64,000 bases of DNA from Sabethes cyaneus (taxonomy: Eukaryota; Arthropoda; Insecta; Diptera; Culicidae): positions 17,682,268 to 17,746,267 of the forward strand of contig NC_071355.1 of the NCBI RefSeq assembly GCF_943734655.1. The letters run 5' to 3'. A program made the translations under genes and the position numbers. Numbering within the stretch: the stretch's first letter is position 1; the number at the start of each line of letters is the position of its first letter. Of the stretch, positions 1 to 12,700 are shown one piece after another. Below the pieces are notes generated by a model that ran no database searches, was not told the DNA's origin, and was given only the letters and a program-made list of their open reading frames with translations.

Positions 1-60
1 TTAGAGTACAGTACAATTGCAGGGCCAGTTACTCCGATCCTATTGACTCTAACAGCCTCT
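1..60 (-). repeat. SINE body fragment
   Basis: This stretch resembles positions 6772-6830 (shared words TTAGAGTACAG, GGGCCAGT and TGACTCTA). The second copy continues into a tRNA-like head on the minus strand, so this piece is probably the truncated 3' body of the same SINE family. It is cut off by the window edge. Confidence 0.35.
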
Positions 61-429
61 CCCAGCCGAAAAATCGCGATATAGACTAACTGAAAAGTTA
101 TTGATATTAGGCCAAATAGACTTAGCGACAAATGATGACGGTCGATGGCCTTACCCGGAAATGCTTCATGTACTTACTGAAGCAGCTAAGCTAGGAGGTG
201 GGAAGCTGCGAACTACTGTGTTACCTGTACGCTGTGTACGCAATAATTGTATCGTGAAACTGAATTGTTATTTATGCAACTTTTTACTAGTTAAATGCAA
301 TAACAAAAGCACAACTTATAAAAAATCGTTTTTATCTATATTAGCTGCATATGCGTTAATTAAACTTAAGGTTACGTTTTATTTCAATCACACGTGTATT
401 CGCAGTGAGTCTGGTAAAACAGTAGAGCG
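61..429. other. unassigned interval
   Basis: The interval holds a short open frame (about 80-230, plus strand, containing WPYPEMLHVLTEAAKLGGG) that looks more protein-like than its AT-rich surroundings. I do not recognise it. It could be a fragment of another retroelement or an isolated exon. Nothing else is supported here. Confidence 0.2.
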
Positions 430-3155
430 CCTGTTCTCCAGGTGAGGGGCGGCTCACACAGCGTCTGTCTCGTAACGGGCGGCTGAATATGAAATGCTGT
501 ATCCCGCAAGCTATACCTAAGATGGCAGACCCATCAGCGGGATGTAGGTATCGCGACCCCGGTGAGGTAGTATACCGAAAACTCAATTACCACGAACAAC
601 GAACAAAGAAATTCAGGACGGAACAATCGGTATAGGACACGGCAAGGGACAAGGAAACGATTAAGGGATAACGATTGGAAACTTGGTACCTGGAATGTCC
701 GAACTCTCCATGAGCCGGCACGGGCTGGCTTGCTTGCTCGAGAGCTGCATCAACTCGGAGTGGAGATCGCTGCTATTCAAGCAGTTCGATGGCCAAATTC
801 CGGAGAAAAGGAGTTCCGTGCAGTAGACCCTATTGTAGGCACTTCTTTTAAGTACCACATCTACTACAGTGGCGGTAAGAAAGCTGAACATGGAGTCGGT
901 TTCGTAGTGTTGGGAAAACAAAAGCAACGAGTTATCCGGTGGAGGCCCGTAGATGACCGTATATGCGTGTTGAGGATTAAGGGCAAATTCTTCAACTATA
1001 GCCTAATCAACTTATACGCACCGACAAATGATAAATCCGATGATGCTAAAGACGAGTTTTACGACAAGCTTGAGAGGACCTATGGAGAGTGCCCAAAACA
1101 CGACGTGAAAATCATCATCGGAGATGCAAACGCACAGATCGGGAGGGAGGAATTCTTCCGTCCAGTTATTGGAAGACATAGCCTGCATCTGTCGACCAAT
1201 GATAACGGTCTGAGGCTCATAAATTTTGCCGCGGCCAGAGGGATGGCGATCTGTAGCACCTACTTTCCACGTTTGAATATTCGGAAACAAACCTGGAGGC
1301 ATCCAAATGGAGACTCTAGCTCTCAGATCGATCATGTCTTGATTGACGGTCGACACTTTTCGGATGTTATCGATGTACGGTCTTTTCGTGGACCAAATAT
1401 CGACTCTGACCACTATCTCGTAGTGAGTAAGATTCGCGCAAGGCTGTCGAACACGGCGAAAGCTAGCACTGAAAGGACGCTGCGTTTCAACATCCAGCGG
1501 TTAACGGCAGACGGCGTTGCAGTGGAGTACGCCAGGAAGCTTGACCAGCGAATCGCAGAACCGCAGGTAGAAGAAGAAGAAGATATAAATGGGCTGTGGA
1601 GGAACATCCATGGTGCCATCCAAACAACAGCGAGAGAGGTGGTAGGCACGACGCGTTGAAGACAGCGTAACAGCTGGTTTGATGCCGAATACCAGAGAGT
1701 GACAGATGAAAAGAACCAGGCCAGGAGTCGCATGCTCACTACGGCAACGCGTCAAAACAGGGAGAGGTACAGAGAGACTAGAGCTGCGGAAAAATAATCC
1801 ATCGTCTAAAGAACGGACACGGACACAACGACACACGGAGTTTCTATAAAACGGTGAGATGCAGGAATTCGCCATGCCTGTGATGTGCAATGATAGTGCA
1901 GGCAACCTGCTTACCGACAAAATGGCGGTAGCAGCCAGGTGGAACTTCCAGACACTGTTGAATGTAGAGGTAAATGCGGAGATCAGCAGGGACAGGATAG
2001 GAATTGTAAGCGATGGTCAAGCTGTGGAGCCACCAACACAGGAGGAGGTTAGAAAGGCAATCAGTGAGCTGAAAAACGGTAAGGCTGCTGGGAAGGACGG
2101 TATCCCGGCTAAACTTCTAAAAGCGGGGAGCGAGCGGCTGTACGAAGCAATCCGCCGGATCATTGTCAGGATCTGGGAAGAAGAACAAATACCGGAGGAG
2201 TGGTTGGGTCTCATTTGCCCTATTTTCGAAAAAGCACATTGACTGGAATATAAAAGCTATCGACGAATTACATTGCTCAATTCTGCTTACCAGGTGCCTT
2301 CCCGTATCCTGTTCTGCAGACTGAGATCGTTAGCGAAGTCGTTCGTCGGCGAGTACCGAGCTGGTTTTCATGAGGGTCGCTCCACAACGGATCAGATGTT
2401 TACCCTGCGTCAGTTGCTAGACAAGTTCCGGGAGTACAACTTGCAGACACACCATCTGTTTGTGGACTTTAAAGCGAAGTACGATTCAGTTAAACGAAAT
2501 GAGGTGTGACAGATAATGCTAGAACATGGTTTTCCGGCGAAACTAGTTACGCTGATTCGTGCGACGCTGGACGGATCCAAATCATGCGTTAGAATAGCGG
2601 GTGAGACCTTAGCTGCTTTCGTGACGTTGGATGGACTGAAGCAAGGGGATGCACTCTCTAACCTGCTATATTCAACATTGCCTTGGAAGGTGCATTACGA
2701 AGGACAAACCTGGAAAGGAATGGAACTATCATCACGAAATCTCACATGCTTCTTGGATTTGCGGATGACGTCGATATCATCGGAATCAACCGTAGAGCAG
2801 TGGAAGAGGCCTTCCGGCATGGGGTCGGACACTTAGCACATTGTGCCGCGGCACTCCATAGATATCAAGCGGCACACCGGAGGCGGCGAGATTGGGACTT
2901 ACCATTAACACCGCCAAAACAAAGTACATGGTTGCTGGTAGGGAACGTGGGAGCCCAAGTGGTGTTGGTATCGAGCTGGAGTTAGATGGGGAACGATATG
3001 AAGTAGTGGAGGAATTTATATACCTTGGTACACTCGTGACATGGGACAACGATGTAAGCCGCGAAGTGAAACGACGAGTTGCAGCCGCGAATCGGGCTTT
3101 CTATGGATTACGTAGTCAGCTGCAGGGCTTGAAAAGGGATCGCAAGTTGAATGTG
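430..3155 (+). mobile_element. LINE A, 5' and central part, decayed RTE-like non-LTR element
   Basis: This is a degenerate non-LTR retrotransposon. After a leader (430-660), an endonuclease/exonuclease/phosphatase domain is readable from about 670 to 1440, with the hallmarks GTWNVRTL, GDANAQIG, QIDHVLID and SDHYLV, the expected order for a LINE AP endonuclease. Reverse transcriptase pieces follow in several frames: NGKAAGKDGIPAKLL near 2080, RSTTDQMFTLRQLL and HLFVDFKAKYDSV at 2380-2490, and LLGFADDVDII near 2755, where the second Asp pair of the RT active site is visible. Stops and frameshifts at about 1659, 1796, 2240, 2508 and 2690 make it non-functional. The family is probably RTE-like from the endonuclease and RT wording; I could not compare against a library. 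It is interrupted after 3155 and resumes at about 3826. Confidence 0.8.
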
Positions 3156-3825
3156 ACTGCCGTGAATGCGAACTTTCCGCATTCAAACTCCGCTTTTTGA
3201 ACGATCATTTGACTGTTTTTTTTGAATCCAGTCAATCTCCCGCTTGCGCTGCTGCCGTCTTACAATTCATGCGGCATCTCTGCAGAAGCAAACAGTCAAT
3301 CTCCCGTTTTGCTTTGCGCTTTGAGAATATAAACTGCAAACTGACTGGAAGCATACGGTGACGTATTTTTTCGTTTCTCTTTTTGTCTCCAAATCGGCTG
3401 CTCACAGTAATAGTTTGTCACCCGGACGTCGGTCCGACGCAAGCAAAATATTCGTTTGTATTGGACGGAGTCCGACCGACTTCTTCCATGCACATGTAGT
3501 GGTTGTTTTTTTATAGTATTGAATCATACGATTGTGCGGTTGCTTTTCGTTAGCGTGGTGATTGCCAATCATTTGACTGTTTTGCAGTCATTCGCTGCTC
3601 CAAACGGTAAAGGCAACTTGATCGAAACAAAAATGTCAACAAATTTTAGAGCGCGGTAGTTCAGCTGCGTGCGATCGGCGTTTGACTGAGCAAACTGCCA
3701 GTTGTGTTATGCATCGCGTTCGTATTCCACCTCTAAACGGACGGTGTGAACTTGAATGCGCGTTGGTGTGACTGCGGTAGAAAAAAAGGATCGGTCGAAG
3801 CCCTGGTCAGCTGAAGTCCCGTAGT
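3156..3825. mobile_element. about 650-bp insertion splitting LINE A
   Basis: The LINE A reading frame breaks off near 3155 and resumes near 3826, so the sequence between is an insertion. A short direct repeat, TGTGACTGC, sits at both sides (near 3151 and 3768), compatible with a target-site duplication of about 8-9 bp. No coding sequence or convincing terminal inverted repeat was found. The word TTTGACTGTTTT occurs twice inside, at about 3208 and 3573. Confidence 0.4.
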
Positions 3826-4245
3826 AGGCAAATTCGCACAAAACTGGCGCTCTACAGAACACTAGTTCTCCCGGTGGCCCTTTACGGACACGAATCATGG
3901 ACGCTAAAGGAAGCTGATCGACGAGTGCTTGGGGTTTTTGAGCGTAAAATTCTGCGGTGGCAAAATGGAAAATGGAGTGTGGCGCAGACGCATGAATCAC
4001 GAGCTGTACCAAGTAGACAAATATGCTGATAGTGAAGCTAGTGCAATGTGGCAGGCTGCGGTGGTCTGGACACGTGGCCCGAATGCCCGATGATAGAGTA
4101 GCCAAAACTTTTCAGCAGAGAACCAAGAAGAGGCCCTAGGCTCCGAGGCAGACCCCGCACCCGGTGGGTGTGTGCTGTCGAAGATGATGCACGTCCAGCT
4201 GCTCTTGTTGAGCATGTTGTTTAACCAATTAAACAATAACACAGA
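3826..4245 (+). mobile_element. LINE A, 3' part
   Basis: This is the continuation of LINE A. The C-terminal post-RT region reads TKLALYRTLVLPVALYGHESW, ADRRVLGVFERKILRW and later pieces corresponding to the wording that ends other RTE-like ORFs (VARMPDDRVAK type). A diverged minus-strand member of the same family lies at 54.8-56.4 kb. Frameshifts are present. Confidence 0.65.
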
Positions 4246-4439
4246 CCATATAGCGATCCTTAACCTCTTATCCAGCAACTCATGTTCCTAACTCTTCGTG
4301 ATATCAATCTGGAATACGAGTAAACTTAGCGGACATTGGGTAACTAACCCCGGCAGCCAGTATATTTTGCCAAAATAGTGTTAAAGTAGCATTTAACGCG
4401 AATCGCTTGCGTGGCCCTAGTGAGACAACCTACCTGAAC

Positions 4440-6570
4440 CCACATTACTACGAAAAATCAAAAAGACTGGGAACGTTCGGCATGAACAAAGGCGACGAAA
4501 TAAGGACTTGTAGTGGATTCTTGGTACGTGGAACTGCAGATCACTAATTTTCGTGAGTGGCAACAGGAGGGTGCTGCTTGATTAGTTAGTACCCTCGAAA
4601 GTTTGGCATCGTGTGGAGGATTCGTTGGGGCAAGACCCATTTTTACCAGAACGGTGGAGCGACCAGCTAGCTGGCGACGGGCTTCGTAGTGACGGGTAAA
4701 ACGCAGGATCGCGTAATGGACTAGAAGACGATCAACGAGAGGATAAAAGGCCGTTTCTTGAACTGCACCATCATAAACGTGCGCTGTCCACACGGCGGTA
4801 GACTCGGCGACGAGAAGAAGCGTGCCATGTGAAACTGGATGCAGCGTACGACAGCTACTCGGCACGGAAGGTCGTCATCGGGGATATGAACAGTCAGACC
4901 ATTTTTCTCAAACACTCACCGTACGCTCCCAACAGGGTGCGGATATTGACTCGGACCATTTCCTAGCAGTAGTACATGTGCGCTCAAAACTATCGATGTT
5001 TTATACCTCGCGACAAAGCCCCCCTCCTCGGTTAAACATTCGGCAGCTAAACAACCCGCCAGTTTCCGAACACTACGCGCGCGTACTGGATGAAGTTCTG
5101 CCTTCCTCTGTGGAGATGCTTCGGCCGTCAACGAGGCAGCTAGGCCGTGGTGCTAGGTGTGGAAACTTCGAGTGCACGAAATGATTGGTTTGACGAGAAA
5201 TGCCAACAAGCGATAGAGACGGAAAACAGAGCTTGGAAAAACTATCTAAGCATATCCACGAGAGAGAATTTGGCCAAGTATCGACGAGCGCGGAAAGAGT
5301 TGACCACGATCCTGAGGAGGAAAAAGCGCCAGAAGGAGAACAGAGATCGTGAGGAGCTGGAACAACTATTCCGGGCTAATGACACCCGCAAGTTTTACGA
5401 GAAAGTGAACCAAACTCGCAAGGCCCACACACCAAAACCTGGCACGTGTAGGGACGAGGGAGGGGATGTAATCACAAACAAACAAAGTTAACCTCGGAGT
5501 ACCTACAAACGATAACAGCGTACCGGCTCCCGATCTCGAAGAGATTCTGCTGAAGAATAATAGAACCGCCGGAAAGCTCTACCAAAATGGCCAATAACCG
5601 CAACGGTACTTCATTGGATAATTTCTAGGATTTGGGAGGAGGAGAAACTACCACAGGAGTGGATGGAAGATGTAGTGTGTCCCATCTAGAAAAAGGGCGA
5701 CCGGCTAGATTACTGTAATTAGCGCGGCATCACGTTGTCTATCCCCAATAGCAAGAGAATTCGTAGGGCAGTATCAGGCGGGCTTTATGGGGTCCGTGCT
5801 ACTACGGGTCAATTTTTTACTCTCAGACAAATCCTCCAGAAATATCGAGAGTACAACGTGCCCACGCATTTTATTTTCGTGGATTTCAGGGCAGCCGCAG
5901 CATACAATACGGTTGAACGAGAACAGCAATGGCAGATGATGCACGAGTACAGTTTTCCGGACAAACTGACGCGGCTGATTAAAGCTACTCTGGAGCGAGT
6001 GATGTGCTACGTGCACGTTTCGGGGACACGCTCGTGTCCTTTCGATTCGCAAAGAGGGTTGCGGCAAGGGGGAAGACTGTTCTGTATGTTATTCAATATC
6101 GCTATTGGAGGTGTGATCCGGCGAGCGGGTATCGGAACGAGATGAACGATCTTCAGCAAGGGTAGTCAACTCCTAGCCTTCGGAGACAACCTCGACAGCA
6201 TTGCTAGAAATCTTGGGACAGCGGAGGCAATCTACACCATCTACATCCAATGACGTATTCAAGCTGGAAATCGAGCCTACTTTTCCCAGAGCTGACGATG
6301 TACAAAACGCTAATCAGACCGGCAGTCCTCTACGGACTTGAAACAGTAACTTTGCTTACGGAGGACATACGTTCACTAGCCATATTTGAACGAAAGGTGT
6401 TGCGGACTATTTGTGACGGAGCACAAACGGAAAGCGGGGAGTGGCGGAGGCGTATGAATCACGAGCTACAGGTGGGTCGGTCACGTAGCTAGGATACCGG
6501 ACGACTGTGCAGTGAATAGAGGGTCCCGACGTGCTAGATGGCTCGACCAGGTTGAAGCCGACTTGCGTTT
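4440..6570 (+). mobile_element. LINE C, heavily decayed RTE-like element
   Basis: This is a second LINE relic, of the same family as LINE B (28944-41610) but more decayed. Endonuclease traces lie at 4500-5100. A long linker segment is well preserved at 5147-5480 (RNDWFDEKCQQAIE, NLAKYRRARKELTTIL, REELEQLFRANDTRKFYEKV). RT pieces follow at 5735-6145 (FIFVDFRA, DKLTRLIKATLERVMCYV, GLRQGG) and the C-terminal piece at 6280-6560 (LIRPAVLYGLE, FERKVLRTI, RARWLDQVEADL). Internal deletions and stops are frequent; the FADD active-site region is replaced by FGDN. Confidence 0.75.
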
Positions 6571-6771
6571 GTCGAGAACAAAACCCTTTTTCTTCATTAG
6601 GATGTGTCTACTCCCTTTGTCAGCTCCTGCCCTCTGTTGTCCATCAGCCACTCGCAAATCTGAACCCACCACTATCCAGTCCAGTAATGTTTGTCCAAAG
6701 CAAAGCCTTGCGCTTAAACGTCTTTCTAATACTTGACCCTTCTTTATCAACAGACTTCGCGGCCGGCTGTT
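6571..6771. other. unassigned interval
   Basis: The LINE C similarity ends near 6570. The remaining bases up to the SINE show no gene or repeat that I can name. Confidence 0.3.
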
Positions 6772-6965
6772 AGAGTACAGGACAGTTACGGGGCCAGTAC
6801 AAAATCCTACTGACTCTATCTAGTGGCACCACCTACCCGAGATTCGAACATACTGGCCAGTATCGTACCTCGAAGCTAGCTTTGGCGGGTCCATTGTAAA
6901 CGCACAGCGCTTTACCCATTTGAACCTTCGTCCTCTCTATCAAAAAATCAGAGGGGTTGTGTATA
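6772..6965 (-). repeat. tRNA-derived SINE (minus strand)
   Basis: Read on the minus strand, the unit begins with a D-arm-like stretch (TTCAAATGGGTAAAGCGC) resembling an RNA polymerase III A box. About 60 bases later comes a good B box (GTTCGAATCTCGGG), then a non-tRNA body that matches the left end of the window. This is the usual layout of a tRNA-derived SINE. The exact ends are uncertain. Confidence 0.45.
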
Positions 6966-7015
6966 AGACACGACCGCATATTCAACGTAGGACTACGTAA
7001 AGTTAATGTTGAGGT
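6945..7015. repeat. dispersed repeat, also at 61725-61790 in inverse orientation
   Basis: About 60 bp containing CAGAGGGGTTGTGTA, ACACGACCGCATAT and ACGTAGGACTACGTAA is nearly the reverse complement of positions 61725-61790. A shorter related word (ACGTAGTCCTACGTCA) occurs at about 9190. It is an unclassified dispersed repeat. Confidence 0.5.
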
Positions 7016-7732
7016 GCGTTTAGAATGGGCAATTTTGGCTACGTTGGGAATGCGATATGTTGCTAGTTTTTGCTCAATGTTGCTTCTGTCGCCACCTGCA
7101 CATTTGTGATACGTCGCCATAGTTACTTGGAAACATCAGCAACAGTTAGGAACAATTGCATGCCACTAGTTGCCAATCTAGACACACCTTACTGAAAACA
7201 CTTATGGGAAAATTGATTGCTAATGGAAATCATAATACTCTTCACTGACAGTTACGATGGTTTGAAAAGAACTATTTTGAAAGTTTAAAATTGACTGAAA
7301 CGATTGGATTGGCTACTTTGTGCTGCAGAGAAAAAGCATAGTGTTAGCATTACAAAAGCATTACATTACATTGCATTTTGCAGAATTTCGCATCGTGTAA
7401 ATTATAAGCTATCTGGCACATGCTAAACCGTTATTTAGAGCAGCGTTGGGTCGAAATCAGACATCATGATAATGCTGATAATTTAAGTTTTCTGTTTGAC
7501 ACAGTGAATTAAAGTGATGTATGGTATAATCATAAATGATATTCTTTTTCTGATTTCCAGTGGCAACATTATCGAGTTGATGTCGCTTGTCCGAATATTT
7601 CAACTGGATTGTTTAAAGGGTTCAAGGGAAGAAATCACATTGTCTCTGGTTAAGATAGTGGTGAATTAACACTACAGAGTAACAATTATTAAAAAAATTG
7701 ATTTGGCTAGTCAGAAACTTACTAGCCGTTAA
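7016..7732. other. unassigned AT-rich interval
   Basis: No gene, RNA or repeat could be supported. The sequence is AT-rich with scattered stops in all frames. Confidence 0.4.
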
Positions 7733-8397
7733 AATCAGGTACATGGTGCCATCTCCTTACCGGTTGGTAAGGAAAGGCTCCTGGCACTAATGTCGATATG
7801 GAAATAACTTCATTACTGTCCATCCATGTTTCGCTGAGCGCAAGGATATCTGCCTGTCTGAGAACCGCATCGGTTGAAATACCTGCCGAATATGCGTGCG
7901 TTTAGACTCTGTACATTTAGGCTCAGCTGTACAGCAAAATGGCTTACGTTAGATTCTAGAAGTTCAGTACCTAAAGTAACCAATTTGTGGTTTTCCAGGC
8001 GCCTAAGTTCCGTCCTTAATTCCTGGATTCTCGGTGATGCAGTTCCCTTGGCATGGTAAAACTTAAATATGCCTCTGTTATTCGTCAAGTACAATCCTTC
8101 AATCGACGTAACTCTTGACATTCCCACGTACACCAACTGCTGTTCCTGTCCCTTGCCATACTCGTACGCGATTACAGAAAATGTGCCGCCTTGACTCTTG
8201 TGTACAGGAAGAGCATTCGCACCTACTAAAGGAAATTGTATACGTTTGCACTTAATGGTACTACTTAGCCTAATATTTGCAGATCGCTTTTCAATAGGTG
8301 TCCAATCGGGCTGAAGAACGTCATGCTTAGAGTACACAGCGGGCCTCGATTTGACCCGCAAGACCTTTCCAATGGAGTCGTTTTCAAATTTGAGCAA
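7733..8397 (-). pseudogene. Helentron relic: PIF1-like helicase C-terminus joined to an endonuclease start
   Basis: The minus-strand frame 8397-7813 shows the C-terminal helicase motifs of PIF1-family enzymes: PLVGANALPVHKSQGGTF (motif V-like) and QQLVYVGMSRVTSIEGLYL (motif VI, with the arginine in MSR). About 40 residues later the frame reads LSLNVQSLNAR, the typical first strand of an AP-like endonuclease. A frameshift follows; the next frame continues as an endonuclease with TDAVLRQADILALSETWMD down to about 7733. A helicase with a C-terminal endonuclease is the known arrangement of Helentrons (Helitron2-type rolling-circle transposons). The Rep domain and the rest of the helicase are missing, and the frame is closed at 8398, so this is a fragment. 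Confidence 0.7.
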
Positions 8398-9531
8398 TGA
8401 TAATAAAGCACAGGTTGCGAGTATTTCACATATTAATATTTTGAACCTACATTATTTTTTATAATATTCTATCCGGCAAGTTGAAAGCATGGAATGGTAT
8501 ATCCATAAACAAGCTGAAAATGTTTGATGATTGATCCCGCATCCTACATTTTTACATCTTTTCGGCTTCTATAGGACTCACCTGTTACGTTAGGCGATAC
8601 GTTGGCCTCTACGTGCGCCGGAGGGTCACCTCACGCAACACTTCAATGTTGGAGGTACCAGCTATTTCGTGAGATGCACCTTCTAACGATGTATTGCCCA
8701 CTTCAGAATACATTGAATCACTACGATTTCCTTTTCTTCTCAAATGGTAGAACTTACAGTGCTCTGCCACCGTCAACGCTGGGCTTTTGCTGGTCCAGTT
8801 AATAATGCCTGCTCACGGACTCGCTTGCGGTATTTACGCATATATTTTGCTTGAAGCAATTGAGACATTGTAGAATCAGACGCACAAAATCACTCACTTC
8901 TCACTTAAATTGATTGTATGTTATTAAAAACAATTTCATATGGTAACTATGGCGACGATTGAACGAATACTGTAGGGAACTTGGAAAAATTATTCAACTT
9001 TACGTGGAAAGTCCAGAAGTTACATACAAAATACAATCTTCTAATAAAAACTATACAAAAGGCTGATATTTTGTGATTCGAATGGTATGCAAACCATAAC
9101 AATATATTCAGAATTGGCTGAGCTATAAGCGTTCACAATCTATCACTTTGTCGTGTCGCGGTCATTTTTGCTTCTCCAACGTGACACCCTATTAAAGTAA
9201 GACGTAGTCCTACGTCAAAAGTTAAAGTTATGGCAAAACATACATTCATACTCACGTTCCTCGTACCTCTTTATTGGCTCTCTCTCTCAGACAGCTCCCC
9301 CTTTTGTTACGTAGCCAATTTTGCATCTGTTTACTTTCTGAAAATCCCTACAACGGAGAGAAACCAAGCCTTTCCACCCCGCTGCACCCCTTCCAAACCG
9401 GCCCCTTCCTTCTTATTTTCCAGCCACTTACGCAACAGCACTCGGTTTAAATGCAAGAGAAACCTAACGTACTTATTTGACCTTGGCGCCTTTTGTCAAC
9501 GCCCCAGTGCTGATTCCTGGTGTGTCAAGAA
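8398..9531. other. unassigned interval
   Basis: AT-rich sequence without a convincing gene. A 105-codon frame at 9230-9547 starts with a hydrophobic stretch but has no recognisable domain, runs into the copia LTR and is probably chance. A short copy of a dispersed word (ACGTAGTCCTACGTCA) sits near 9190, and ATAACAATATATTCAGAATTG near 9100 resembles the repeat at 59.4 and 62.4 kb. Confidence 0.35.
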
Positions 9532-9536
9532 AATTA

Positions 9537-9764
9537 TCTTGGACTAGAGGTTGCAGTGGAATAAAAGGCTAATATAACAAGAAACGAACAAGTTTATTAA
9601 AAAAAGGTGTTATCTCCACGAGATCACTTTTACTTATATCTAATATTAACATTCGTGATGAAACACGACGCAATATGCTGCTACTCCACTCAGCTAGTAC
9701 TTCCCGCACAGGGTGCTTCATAAATAAGATGTATATAGGGAGGAAGGTCGTTGTTACTCCAACA
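9537..9764 (-). repeat. copia copy A 3' LTR
   Basis: It is 228 bp, nearly identical to 13752-13980 and to both LTRs of copy B. A purine-rich polypurine tract (GAGGAGGAG on the minus strand) directly precedes it at about 9765-9773. Confidence 0.93.
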
Positions 9765-9792
9765 CTCCTCCTCAACGAACATCGCTACTGTC

Positions 9793-12700
9793 CTATGACA
9801 ATCCAAGCATCCGTGCGAATCTATCAGTCTTCACTGAACCTAACGGTTTTGTCAGTATATCAGATACCATGTCGTCGGTAGGACAATATTGTAGTACCAT
9901 GGTTCCATCCTCGTGTAGTTGCTTCACAAAATGTTCTTTCACCTCAATGTGCTTGGAGCGACGACTCTTCCGCTCCGAAGTGACGAAATGGATACAACTC
10001 TGATTGTCCTCCATGAGTTTTACCGGACCGTTGATCTTCTCCCCCATGTCCTCAAGCAAACGACGAAGCCAGATCAGCTCTTGACCAGCTTCACTTAGTG
10101 CTACGTACTCGGATTCCATCGAAGACAGTGTGACGGAAGTTTGCCTTCGACTAACCCACGATACTGCAGCTCCAGCATAGTAGAAAACAAAACCAGTCGT
10201 CGATCTTCTTGTACCAACATCACCTGCCCAATCAGCATCGGAATAACCGATTAGATTTCCTCCTATGTCACCATATACCAGTTTCGACACTTTCGTTGCT
10301 TTCAAATAGCGGACAACGCGCTTTGCCGCTACCCAGTCTGCTTCCGTCGGCGAACTTACTTTCCGACCTAATATTGCTACACTAGCTGCTACATCTGGCC
10401 TGGCACACACAGAAATGTAGAGCAACGCTCCCACGAGACTGCGATAATCTGTGGAATCGGCCAGCTTCGGGCTTTTATCCTCTGAAGTCGTAAAACCCAC
10501 TTCCATTGGCGTCTTTGCTCGCTTTGCATCACGTAGACCGAAGCTCTCCGCTACGCGATCGATGTATGCTTCAACTGGAATACTATATATGCCGTTTTCA
10601 TTTCGAATTTCTAGCCCTAGAAAGTATTTGGGCTCCCCAAGATTCGTAATCTGGAAATACTGTTTCAGTGCATTATATACCGTATCAATTACAGTTTCAG
10701 ATTCACAGCCAATCATTATATCATCCACATATACGAGAAAATATACACGCTGCCCATTAATAATTTTCGTATATAAGCACGAGTCGGCAACACTTGCCTT
10801 AAACCCTATCTCCATGAGAACGCTATGTAAGCGTTGGTTCCAACATCGAGCGGACTGTTTGAGTCCGTAAATGCTCTTTTTCAAACGACATACCATGTTC
10901 TCTTTGCCCTTTACTGTGTACCCAGGTGGTTGTTTCATGAAAATTTCTTCATTCAACTCACCGTACAAGTAGGCCGTTTTCACATCAAAGTGTTTCAATG
11001 CCATTCTTTTCTTGCTTGCCGTTGCTAACAGCACCCGAAGTGTTGTTTGGCTAGTTACTGGTGCGAAAACTTCATCGAAATCCACTCCAAATTTCTGTGA
11101 GTATCCCTGAGCCACTAAACGAGCCTTGTATTTAACAATCTCACCCGCTGCGTTTTTCTTCAATTTATACACCCAGCGACAACCAACTGCCTTTCGGCCA
11201 ACCGGTAAGTTAACGAGCTCCCACGTTTCATTTTCTGCGTGCGATTCCAGCTCATCCAACATTGCTGCTTTTTAATTTTTATTGTCTTTACAGGCTGCTG
11301 CTTGCTGAAAAGTTTTCGATTCAACATCATCAGCACTCGAAGAACCAGCAGCATACGATTCCTCGATGTATCTGCGTGGCGCTACTCCTTTCGTCGACCG
11401 TTTCGACCGCCGTGCTATTTCATCTAAAGGAAACCCACGAAACGAATCGTTTCCTTCAGAAGCACTATCGTAAGATGATCCATTGTGTTCCTGATTTGCA
11501 CCATCAGGCTCTTCGTCTGCCTCAGCGGGATCCAAATCACTCCCATAATCAGCCAGGCGTTCATTTTCCGATGGCATTGCAAGCAGCACTTGAAATACTC
11601 CTCCTGTCTCCAGATCCCGATTTGGAAAAACTCCTCCGGTATCACACGTTTCATCGAAAACTGCATCTCTGCTCACCGTTATCATATTCGTTTCAGGGTT
11701 TAAGAAACGATATGCCTTTCGACCATCAGCGTACCCAACGAATACCAACTTATCAGCCTTGTAGTCCAGTTTTCGCCGTTTCTCTTTGGGTATATGTACG
11801 TACGCTTTGGAACCAAAAATCCTCAGATGGCCATACGATGGCTTTTTACCATGCCAGAGCTCAAACGGTGTGTTTGTAACGGTAGACGACGGCAACGATT
11901 CTGCAAATAATTTGCTGTGCATATCGCCTCGCCCCAGTACTTCTTCTCCAACCTCGCTTCCGAAAGCATACACCGCAGCATCTCCACAAGATAGCGATTT
12001 TTCCGCCCAGCAACGCCGTTTTGCTGTGGCGAATACGGTGCTGTCTGTTGGTGTACTATACCACTTTCCGCGAAATACTTTTGCAAAGAGTTACTCAAAA
12101 ACTCACCACCACCGTCAGAACGAAATTTCTTAGGAAAGTTCCCGAACTGGTTCTTCACTTCCGCATCCGATTTTTGTTTCAACAAGTAAACCATCGTGTA
12201 TCGACTAAAATCGTCTACCAATACTATGTAGAAACGATTACCACTTGGTGTAACTTCTTCCATCGGACCGCCCAAATCAGCATGCAGGAGATCTCCTACG
12301 GAATCAGATTTACTGTCAGACACCTTCGGAAAGGAATCTCGACTCATCTTTTCTTCACTGCATGGACCACATACCGACCGGACGTCACATGGATTTACTT
12401 TCAACCCGTATCCCAGGCATCCCGATGCCATAAATGCTTGCACATACCATCATGTCTTGGATTCGCCAGAAGTGCTTTCTCCGAAACGTGATTCAAATGG
12501 TATAAGCCTCCCTTTCGCTGTCCAACCACTAACGATTCTTCTCCTTTCAGGATGTGACATTTATTTTGTTCAAACAAGACCTGAAATCCCAAATCAGTGA
12601 TTCTACTCACCGACAGCAAGTTAGCAGCAAGCGACGGAACGTGCAAAACATTATCGAGTTTAACGTTTATTTTTGCACCAGTTCCGTTGGACGAGACTAT

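Noticed and set aside
7816..8397. Host PIF1 helicase gene
   Set aside because: Only the last motifs are present, directly joined to an endonuclease start and frameshifted, which points to a transposon relic.
9230..9547. 105-codon frame with an apparent signal peptide
   Set aside because: It has no recognisable domain and unusual composition, and it ends inside a copia LTR. Likely chance.
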